Made by a program: the position numbers and the translations under genes. A DNA stretch of 6,901 nt from Gemmataceae bacterium. GTDB lineage: Bacteria; Planctomycetota; Planctomycetia; Gemmatales; Gemmataceae. The first letter of the stretch is position 1, and every line of letters starts with the position of its first letter. The DNA is taken from positions 1-6,901 of the forward strand of contig CANLGS010000219.1 of NCBI GenBank assembly GCA_947490035.1. Direction: 5' to 3'. Positions 1 through 5,280 of this stretch are shown one piece after another. Below the pieces are notes generated by a model. That model was not told the DNA's origin and did no database searches. It worked only from the letters and a program-made list of their open reading frames with translations.

Positions 1-347
1 ACGCGGGCGCGACGCTTGCCTTTGGCTCCGACTGGCCGGTTGCGCCGCTCGACGTGCTCGCGGGTATCGACGCCGCCGTGAACCGCCGCACGCTCGACGG
101 CAAGCACCCCGGCGGCTGGTTCCCCGACCAGCGCATCACCGTCGCGGAGGCGGTGAGTGCGTACACACTCGGCAGCGCGTTCGCGGGGAGTCAGGAGAAG
201 GATCGCGGGAGCATCGCGGTCGGCAAGTTGGCCGACTTCGCGCTGTTGTCGCGCGACATCTTCGCGCCCACGGAGAAAGACAGGATCGCCGAGACGAAGG
301 CGTTGCTGACGGTGGTGGGCGGGAAGGTAGTGTACGAAAGAAAGTAG
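1..347 (+). CDS. YtcJ-type amidohydrolase (Amidohydro_3), C-terminal fragment
   Basis: This is the last 114 codons of a gene that enters from the left edge; the reading frame starts at base 3 and stops with TAG at 345-347. The visible part opens with [23 protein letters not shown] is the hallmark near the end of the TIM barrel in YtcJ-like metal-dependent amidohydrolases, and its Asp is a catalytic or metal residue in the superfamily. Next come AAVNR, the [17 protein letters not shown] helix region, and [17 protein letters not shown], the typical return into the C-terminal beta-sandwich, ending in [11 protein letters not shown]. The family hydrolyses amide, ester or cyclic C-N bonds; the substrate cannot be told from this piece. 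No signal peptide can be judged because the N-terminus is missing. The stop codon lies inside the left GTAG foot of the adjacent palindromic element. Family assignment is firm; specific function is unknown. Confidence 0.88.
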   Translation, partial: AGATLAFGSDWPVAPLDVLAGIDAAVNRRTLDGKHPGGWFPDQRITVAEAVSAYTLGSAFAGSQEKDRGSIAVGKLADFALLSRDIFAPTEKDRIAETKALLTVVGGKVVYERK

Positions 348-475
348 CCCGCCGCTCCGCGGCGGTGTCTTCTCTTGTGGCACAGACATTCCTGTCTGTG
401 CGGTTGGCTCCTCGAAGCACACAGACAGGGATGTCTGTGCCACAAGACAAGGACCGCCACGGAGTGGCAGGCTAC
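344..475. repeat. Compound REP/BIME-like nested inverted-repeat element
   Basis: Bases 344-475 form a long imperfect inverted repeat between convergent genes. The outer arms start with GTAG (344-347) and end with CTAC (472-475). Just inside each foot, after one C, is a 7-bp hairpin with a TCC loop: CCGCCGC/GCGGCGG at 349-365 on the left, and CTGCCAC/GTGGCGG at 454-470 read on the minus strand. A pyrimidine-rich spacer of 10-11 bases leads to a second, inner hairpin pair on each side. A short GTAG foot followed by a small palindrome, arranged head to head, is the architecture of REP/BIME elements moved by RAYT transposases. No such transposase gene is in the window. The element may also act as a bidirectional terminator or 3' mRNA stabiliser for the two convergent genes. 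The repeat structure is seen directly; the REP assignment is inferred. Confidence 0.75.
377..443. repeat. Inner inverted hairpin pair with GTGG foot (nested in 344-475)
   Basis: The left arm is GTGG (377-380) followed by CACAGACA, loop TTCC and TGTCTGTG (381-400). The right arm, read on the minus strand from 443 down to 420, is GTGG, CACAGACA, loop TCCC and TGTCTGTG. Both 8-bp stems are perfect and the loops differ by one base. The two arms are separated by 19 bases (401-419). Including the shared CTT before the foot, 26 of 27 positions match between arms. The foot is GTGG rather than the GTAG of the outer pair, so this appears to be a second repeat family inserted into, or enclosed by, the outer one. 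Confidence 0.8.
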
Positions 476-480
476 TCTCC

Positions 481-975
481 TCACTCCTTCTTCCCCAGCT
501 CGAACTCAAATGTCCCTTCGAGCGTGGTGCCATCGTCGTTGGCCGGGAACTTCCACGTCCCTTTGAGCTTCTTCCCCTGAATCGCTCCGGTGTACGGAAT
601 CTTGATGATCGCCTCCGTGTTCTCCACGTCCTTCGACCCGACCGACTCCCACTCGACCTTGTAGCCCTTCTCCGGTTTGTCCTTGTCCACCGGGTTGACC
701 GTGCCGCGAACGAGGTACGTCACCTTCAACGTGTCCGTCTTCTCGAACAGGTCGGCCTCGAACTTCCCGCCGTCGCGCTTGGTGACGGTGAACTCGCAGT
801 CGAACTCCGGCGGGCCGCCGCCGAGACCCATGTACTCGCCCTTCTGCGTGAGTTTGCCCTTCCACACGGTGCCGACCAGTAGCGGGTCGCCGTCCTTCGC
901 CGGGGCCGCCCGCGCCAACGCGCCCGCAGCCAGAGCTGCCAGTGCGAGGGCCGAGACCTTCAAGATTGGGCTCAT
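481..975 (-). CDS. Small secreted protein of unknown function
   Basis: This gene encodes 164 residues that I do not recognise as a named family. Residues 1-23 look like a signal peptide: a basic start (K6), then an Ala/Leu-rich core, with an A-R-A site before residue 24. The mature part is short alternating segments rich in charged and aromatic residues (GTVWKGKLTQKG, FTVTKRDGGKFEADLF, LKVTYLVRGTV, KLKGTWKFP, TLEGTFEFEL), which suggests an all-beta, lipocalin- or barrel-like fold. There are no catalytic motifs. The only cysteine is in EFDCEFT (about residue 60). The start at 975 is supported by an AAGGAGG ribosome binding site seven bases upstream. It is transcribed divergently from aspS and convergently with the amidohydrolase; its stop lies five bases from the palindromic element. 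Probable location is the periplasm or outside the cell. Confidence 0.82.
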   Translation of the reverse strand: MSPILKVSALALAALAAGALARAAPAKDGDPLLVGTVWKGKLTQKGEYMGLGGGPPEFDCEFTVTKRDGGKFEADLFEKTDTLKVTYLVRGTVNPVDKDKPEKGYKVEWESVGSKDVENTEAIIKIPYTGAIQGKKLKGTWKFPANDDGTTLEGTFEFELGKKE

Positions 976-981
976 GCTCTT

Positions 982-988
982 CCTCCTT
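982..988 (-). promoter_or_regulatory. Ribosome binding site of the secreted protein
   Basis: On the minus strand AAGGAGG lies six bases before the ATG at 975-973. It is a near-perfect complement to the 3' end of 16S rRNA and fixes the start of this gene; the longer overlapping minus-strand frame starting at 1042 has no such support. Confidence 0.8.
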
Positions 989-1012
989 CGATGTGCGAAC
1001 CTGATGTATTCT

Positions 1013-1028
1013 CGCGCGGCGCCGCGCG
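1013..1028. repeat. 16-bp perfect palindrome in the divergent intergenic region
   Basis: CGCGCGGC (1013-1020) is followed directly by its reverse complement GCCGCGCG (1021-1028). It lies 38 bases upstream of the minus-strand gene and about 130 bases upstream of aspS. It could be a dimeric regulator site or a cruciform or hairpin in the minus-strand leader. In GC-rich DNA such a palindrome can also arise by chance, so no function is claimed. Confidence 0.35.
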
Positions 1029-1111
1029 TCCTGCCAGCGCAATCGCGCCCATGTTTAGCGCACGACCCGCGGGGGCGGCGTCGTGAACCGCCGCCGCATC
1101 ACGCCCGTCCG

Positions 1112-1117
1112 TATACT
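1112..1117 (+). promoter_or_regulatory. Possible -10 box for aspS
   Basis: TATACT matches the sigma-70 -10 consensus at five of six positions and stands out in GC-rich DNA. It would place a transcription start near 1124, giving a leader of about 33 bases before the ATG at 1157. No convincing -35 box is seen 17 bases upstream (the region is CGCCGC), so the call is tentative. Confidence 0.35.
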
Positions 1118-1145
1118 GCCCTTCACGAGACACCACGTTTACGCC

Positions 1146-1150
1146 GGGAG
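1146..1150 (+). promoter_or_regulatory. Ribosome binding site deciding the aspS start
   Basis: GGGAG ends six bases before the ATG at 1157. Together with alignment of the protein N-terminus to known AspRS, this selects 1157 over an in-frame upstream ATG at 677, which would add 160 residues antisense to the secreted-protein gene. Confidence 0.7.
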
Positions 1151-1156
1151 ACGGTA

Positions 1157-3070
1157 ATGGCCGAGTGGCAACGAACGCACACCTGCGAACAGCTCCGCGA
1201 AGAACACGTTGGGCAGACGGTCACGCTCAACGGCTGGGTGCTGACCAGCCGCAAGTACGGGAACCAGATCTTCGTCGATCTCCGCGACCGCTACGGGCTG
1301 ACGCAGGTCGTGTTCGAGGCCGACGCCGCCGACCTCTTCGCGCAGGTCGGTGAGGTGAAAAGCGAGTGGGTGCTGTCGATCACCGGGACCGTCCGGAAGC
1401 GGCTCGAAGGCGCGACCCGCGCCGACATCCCCACGGGCGCCGTCGAACTCGAAGCGAAGACGCTGCGCGTGCTGAACCAGTGCCCGCCGCTGCCGTTCGA
1501 GATCAGCGAGTTCGGCACCGAACTCGCGAACGAAGACCTCCGCCTCCAGTACCGCTACCTCGACCTACGCCGCCGGTCGCTTCAGAAGGTGCTGATCCTC
1601 CGGCACCGGCTCTGCAAGGTCATTCGCGACTTCATGGACGCGAACAACTTCCTCGAAGTCGAAACGCCGCTGCTCGGGAAGAGCACGCCCGAAGGCGCGC
1701 GCGACTACCTCGTGCCCAGCCGCGTGTTCAACGGCGAGTTCTTCGCGCTGCCGCAGTCGCCGCAGTTGTACAAGCAACTGCTCATGATCTCCGGCTACGA
1801 CCGCTACTTCCAGATCGCGCGCTGCCTGCGCGACGAGGACTTGCGCGCCGACCGCCAGCCGGAGTTCACGCAACTCGACGTGGAGATGTCGTTCGTCGAG
1901 CGCGAGGACGTGACCGGCGTCATGGAAACGCTCGCGGTCGAAGTGTTCGACACCTGCCTTGGCGTGAAGCTGAAGACGCCGTTCCCGCGACTGAGCTACG
2001 CGGAAGCGATGTCGAAGTACGGTTCCGACAAGCCCGACCTGCGGTTCGGGCTTGAGATCGTTGACGTGACCGACATCGCCGGCGCGAGCGAGGCGCAGTT
2101 TCTGAAAGACGCGGTCGCGGCCGGCGGCGTGGTGCGCGCGATCAACGCGAAGGGCGCCGCCGCGGCGCAAGATGCGAAGAAATCTCCGCTGTTCAGCAAC
2201 ACCGCGCTCAAGCCCGGCGGCGAGTTGGCGAAGGTCGCGGAGACGTACAAGGCGAAGGGTCTCGCGTGGCTGAAGGTCGAAACCGGTAAGTTCACCGGCT
2301 CCATCGAAAAGTTCTTCTCGGACGAGCTAAAAGCGAAGCTGGTCGAACGCCTCGGCGCGGCCGACGGCGACTTGCTCCTGTTCGTCGCGGACAGCGAAGC
2401 GGTGGTGTGCGACGCGCTCGGCGCGCTGCGCGTCCACCTCGCGACGCGGTTGAAGCTCTACCGCAACTGGTGGGAGGAGAAGGCCGAACACGACGACGCC
2501 GAGAAGAAGAAGGCGGACGCGGCCAAGAAGAAGAAGGAGACCTACGCACCGGTGCCGTTCCAACCGCGGCCGGAACACTTCAACTTCCTCTGGGTGCTCG
2601 ACTTCCCGATGTTCGGGTGGGACGACGAGGAGAAGAAGTGGGCCGCGATGCACCACCCGTTCACGGCGCCGATGGACGAAGACCTGCCGCACTTCGGGAA
2701 GAACGAGGAACTCGGCAAGGTGCGCGCGAAGGCTTACGACCTGGTGCTAAACGGCTACGAGGTCGGCGGCGGCAGCATCCGTATTCACCGGCAAGATGTG
2801 CAGAGCCGGGTCTTCGAGATTCTGGGGATGACGATCGAGGAAGCGAAGGGCCGGTTCGGGTTCCTGCTCGACGCGCTCGCGAGCGGCGCGCCCCCGCACG
2901 GCGGGATCGCCTTGGGCCTCGACCGCTGGGCGATGATGATCGCGGGCACGACGAACATCCGCGACGTGATCGCGTTCCCCAAGAACCAGCGTGCCCGCGA
3001 CCTGATGACCGGCGCCCCGGCCGTGGTCGATGAGCGGCAGTTGAAGGAACTGGGTATCAAGTTGAAGTGA
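1157..3070 (+). CDS. aspS: Aspartyl-tRNA synthetase (bacterial type)
   Basis: This class IIb synthetase of 637 residues activates aspartate with ATP and charges tRNA-Asp in the cytoplasm. The N-terminal OB-fold anticodon domain is at about 1-105 (VTLNGWVLTSRKYGNQIFVDLRDR). The catalytic core includes motif 1 (FLEVETPLL, 165-173), TPEGARDYLVPSR (177-189), ALPQSPQLYKQLLM (197-210), motif 2 (RCLRDEDLRADRQPEFTQLD, 222-241) and motif 3 (GIALGLDR, 583-590). YGSDKPDLR (288-296) precedes the bacterial GAD insertion domain (about 305-420). The protein is longer than the usual 590 or so residues, mainly because of a Lys/Glu/Ala-rich insertion at about 438-470, just before LWVLDFPMF. Residue 34 is Tyr where the E. 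coli enzyme has Leu, and residue 85 is Gly where E. coli has Lys, so strict tRNA-Asp specificity is not certain. It is monocistronic by appearance, with its own terminator. Confidence 0.97.
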   Translation: MAEWQRTHTCEQLREEHVGQTVTLNGWVLTSRKYGNQIFVDLRDRYGLTQVVFEADAADLFAQVGEVKSEWVLSITGTVRKRLEGATRADIPTGAVELEAKTLRVLNQCPPLPFEISEFGTELANEDLRLQYRYLDLRRRSLQKVLILRHRLCKVIRDFMDANNFLEVETPLLGKSTPEGARDYLVPSRVFNGEFFALPQSPQLYKQLLMISGYDRYFQIARCLRDEDLRADRQPEFTQLDVEMSFVEREDVTGVMETLAVEVFDTCLGVKLKTPFPRLSYAEAMSKYGSDKPDLRFGLEIVDVTDIAGASEAQFLKDAVAAGGVVRAINAKGAAAAQDAKKSPLFSNTALKPGGELAKVAETYKAKGLAWLKVETGKFTGSIEKFFSDELKAKLVERLGAADGDLLLFVADSEAVVCDALGALRVHLATRLKLYRNWWEEKAEHDDAEKKKADAAKKKKETYAPVPFQPRPEHFNFLWVLDFPMFGWDDEEKKWAAMHHPFTAPMDEDLPHFGKNEELGKVRAKAYDLVLNGYEVGGGSIRIHRQDVQSRVFEILGMTIEEAKGRFGFLLDALASGAPPHGGIALGLDRWAMMIAGTTNIRDVIAFPKNQRARDLMTGAPAVVDERQLKELGIKLK

Positions 3071-3141
3071 GATTCCGCGCAAGCGGAGGGCGCCTTCGCG
3101 TTCCTCTTCCGCTGACAAGCACAACTCTTCCCCAAGAGTGC

Positions 3142-3173
3142 GGCCCGCCGGGGCGTTCCCGGCGGGCCTTTTT
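3142..3173 (+). terminator. Rho-independent terminator of aspS
   Basis: A perfect 11-bp GC stem, GGCCCGCCGGG (3142-3152) with CCCGGCGGGCC (3158-3168), closes a 5-base loop and is followed by five T residues (3169-3173). It lies 72 bases after the aspS stop. Two smaller hairpins precede it: AGCGGA/TCCGCT (3082-3087 with 3108-3113) and ACTCTT/AAGAGT (3124-3129 with 3134-3139). On the minus strand there is no T tract, so it is directed at aspS only. Confidence 0.92.
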
Positions 3174-3230
3174 CGTTGTGCGTGTTGCGCGGCGGAAGAA
3201 GTGCAAACCGCGGGCCGGGCTTGGGTCATT

Positions 3231-3284
3231 GTAGGACAGGCCGCTGGCCTGTCTCGGCGATGACAGGCCAGCGGCCTGTCCTAC
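3231..3284. repeat. REP/BIME-like element: perfect 23-bp inverted repeat
   Basis: The left arm (3231-3253) is GTAG followed by the hairpin GACAGGCC, loop GCT, GGCCTGTC. The right arm (3262-3284) is its exact reverse complement, ending in CTAC. Eight bases (3254-3261) separate them. Each arm is thus a GTAG foot directly abutting an 8-bp stem with a 3-base loop, and two arms face each other, as in BIMEs. The right foot overlaps the end of the cytochrome gene: the TAG stop (3283-3281) is part of GTAG. It lies between the aspS terminator and the convergent cytochrome gene and could serve as the 3' end structure of the cytochrome mRNA. The repeat is seen directly; RAYT-mediated origin is inferred. 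Confidence 0.82.
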
Positions 3285-5098
3285 TTCTTCGGCGCGACGG
3301 CGGGCCAACCTTCCTTCGGCGCAAGGCCGCTGTGGTTCACCTTCGGCCAGTACTTGTAGATGTCGAAGTGCGGGTCGTTGTCCTGGTCGTGGCACTTCAT
3401 GCACGCGCCGCCGACGAGGTTGAGCGTCAGTTGCACGGCCGGCGCCAGTGCCTCCTTGCCGCGCTCCTCCGGACCGAGCTTCGCCATCTTCTCCATGAAG
3501 GCGTTGTCCGGCATCTTGACCGGTGGCTTCCCGGCCTCAACCACAATGCCCTGCTTCCACAGCGAGAGCAGTTCCGTGAGCTGCTTGTTCTTGGGGTTCG
3601 CGACGTGCCCGCTGCCGGGGCCGTGGCAGCTCTCGCAGCCGACGTGCTTCAGGTGGGGCGTCTTCTTCTCGTCCTGATACCCGGTCTGGTGCTCGAACCC
3701 GACCACGTGGCACTTTACGCACTCGCCGTCGAACTGCCGCAGGCTCGGCCGCTTGGCGATGTTCTCCAGCGCGTCCAGCGCGTGGCCGTGGGGCGTCTTC
3801 GCCCACTGCGCGTGTTCGGCCACGTGGCACGCCTGGCACGCGTCGGACCCGACGTAGGTGAGGTTCACTTTCGGGTTCAGCCCCTGCGCGTGAATCTGCG
3901 CCGGGTGCGGGTCGCGGCGGTAGTCCTTCGCCAGGTCGATCTCGGCCTTCACCGACTTCGCGTAGGTTTCGAGGATGTCGAGCGTCTTGTTCTTCTTGCG
4001 CGCCTCGTCGTCGGTGCCGGGCGTGATGAACTCCTCGCCCATCGGCACGAGTTGGTACTTCAGGTCGAGACCGCCGGCGGCGTTCTTGAACGCGCCGAGG
4101 ACGCCGACGTGCTGCCCCTTGTGCCCGACTTCGACGACCAGCGTCTTCTGCCCCGGCGGGTGGAACTTGCCGGCCACTTGAACCGGCATGAGCGGCGGCG
4201 GCGCGTTGGGCGTGGCCTGGCAGAGGATCACGTTGAACTGCGGGAAGTCCTGCGCGAGCTTCTGCGCGTCGGCGCTGCCGCCCTGGTAGATGAGCACGGT
4301 CAGTTGCGGCTTCTTCTTGGCGTTCCCGAACTCGGCGACGGCGGCCTTTAGCGCCGCCCCGGTATCGTCGAAGTCGATGGAGGGGTCGAACTTTTCGGCG
4401 CGTGCCTCCTCCTTGAGCGCCTTGCCCACGACGCCCGCGACACCGACCGGCACGGCGCCCACGTCCGCGACTTCGGTCAGTCCGATCAGCGGGCGCGTGT
4501 CGCCGGGCGTGACCGGGAACCGCTTGAGCCGCGGCACCACCTGGCCCTTGTTGTCGAGGCCGACCGCGTTGCCCGCGAGCGTGTACGGCGGTTGCTCCTT
4601 CTGGAGGACGTACGCGCCGAGCAGCGTGTCGAGTCCGCCCGCGAGGTCCGTCTTGCCGACGCCGACCGCGATGTAGCCCATCTCGCGCAGCGCGTTCATG
4701 GTGGCGATGTACTTGAGTCGGCCCTGGTCGCGCACCGCGATCTTCTCCGGGTACAGGTCGCCGAGGTCGATGCCCGCGACCGGCCAGCCCTTCGCCTTGA
4801 GGGTGTCGATGAAGTAGGCGCGGCGTTCCAGCCCGCCGGTCTGCGGCCGGCTGCACCCGCACGGCTGGAGCAGGCCGAACGTCTGCCCGGTGAAAACGAT
4901 GACCGCGTCCGGCTTCTGGTTCGCCGGCCATTTGTCGAACAGCGGCGCCCCGCCGACGAGCGTTTCTTTGCCCTTCGCCGCGGGCGGGTCGGCGGTCGAG
5001 ATGGAAGCAATTGCCGGTAGCGCGGCGACGAGCGCGAGGAGCGCGAGCGGCCGGAGTGAGGTCGCGCGGGCGGGCGGGCGCGGGGTCGGGTCGGGCAC
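3281..5098 (-). CDS. Secreted tetraheme cytochrome c with degenerate UshA-like metallophosphatase domain
   Basis: The 605-residue product begins with a signal peptide (about 1-36; basic RATSLR, then LALLALVAALPAIASIS). Residues 64-340 resemble the 5'-nucleotidase/UshA-type metallophosphatase domain: VIVFTGQTFGLLQPCGCSRP (67-86) followed by TGGLERRA, GIDLGD (109-114), GYIAVGVGKTD (141-151), TVLIYQGG (267-274) and GHKGQHVGVLGAF (325-337). The usual metal ligands in these motifs are replaced, so phosphatase activity is unlikely. Residues 405-605 carry four CXXCH haem-binding motifs at 421-425 (CQACH), 460-464 (CVKCH), 488-492 (CESCH) and 566-570 (CMKCH), with extra histidines suited to axial ligation; the arrangement recalls the cytochrome c554 family. 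A role in periplasmic electron transfer is inferred; donor and acceptor are unknown. The GTG start is chosen for its AGGAGG site and the signal peptide directly following. The same frame stays open far upstream, but that is a shadow of the neighbouring gene. Confidence 0.9.
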   Translation of the reverse strand: MPDPTPRPPARATSLRPLALLALVAALPAIASISTADPPAAKGKETLVGGAPLFDKWPANQKPDAVIVFTGQTFGLLQPCGCSRPQTGGLERRAYFIDTLKAKGWPVAGIDLGDLYPEKIAVRDQGRLKYIATMNALREMGYIAVGVGKTDLAGGLDTLLGAYVLQKEQPPYTLAGNAVGLDNKGQVVPRLKRFPVTPGDTRPLIGLTEVADVGAVPVGVAGVVGKALKEEARAEKFDPSIDFDDTGAALKAAVAEFGNAKKKPQLTVLIYQGGSADAQKLAQDFPQFNVILCQATPNAPPPLMPVQVAGKFHPPGQKTLVVEVGHKGQHVGVLGAFKNAAGGLDLKYQLVPMGEEFITPGTDDEARKKNKTLDILETYAKSVKAEIDLAKDYRRDPHPAQIHAQGLNPKVNLTYVGSDACQACHVAEHAQWAKTPHGHALDALENIAKRPSLRQFDGECVKCHVVGFEHQTGYQDEKKTPHLKHVGCESCHGPGSGHVANPKNKQLTELLSLWKQGIVVEAGKPPVKMPDNAFMEKMAKLGPEERGKEALAPAVQLTLNLVGGACMKCHDQDNDPHFDIYKYWPKVNHSGLAPKEGWPAVAPKK

Positions 5099-5106
5099 GG
5101 GGTCGT

Positions 5107-5112
5107 CCTCCT
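5107..5112 (-). promoter_or_regulatory. Ribosome binding site for the GTG start of the cytochrome gene
   Basis: On the minus strand AGGAGG lies eight bases before GTG at 5098-5096. There is no ATG in a suitable position before the signal peptide, so this site decides a GTG start. Confidence 0.8.
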
Positions 5113-5280
5113 GAACGGCGGGCGGGATCACTCCCACTAAGGCATTCGGCCGCAACCGGGCGACGTGTCGAGCGCGAGAAGGGTGCGCCGGGCACTGAAC
5201 CCGCCGCGCGTGCCGGGTTGCGCGGGCTGGGCAAGTACGAGTCGGCCACGCGCTCCAAATATCCGGCACAAGCGGCACAA

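Noticed and set aside
344..475. The nested palindrome considered as a CRISPR array or as IS terminal repeats.
   Set aside because: It has no regular repeat-spacer series, no transposase gene between the arms, and only 19 bases in the centre.
1074..1095. Hairpin GGCGGCG/CGCCGCC with an 8-base loop upstream of aspS, considered as an attenuator or terminator.
   Set aside because: There is no T tract, and such GC stems are expected by chance in this composition.
677..1156. In-frame upstream extension of aspS by 160 codons.
   Set aside because: It is antisense to the secreted-protein gene, has no AspRS similarity, and a ribosome binding site supports the start at 1157.
3176..4351. A 391-codon plus-strand frame opposite the cytochrome gene.
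   Set aside because: It is antisense to four CXXCH motifs and a well-supported gene; its Val/Leu/Arg-rich composition is typical of a shadow frame in GC-rich DNA.
5264..5280. Tandem CGGCACAA units just after the membrane-protein stop codon, considered as a binding site.
   Set aside because: There are only two 8-base copies and no further spacing or symmetry supporting function.
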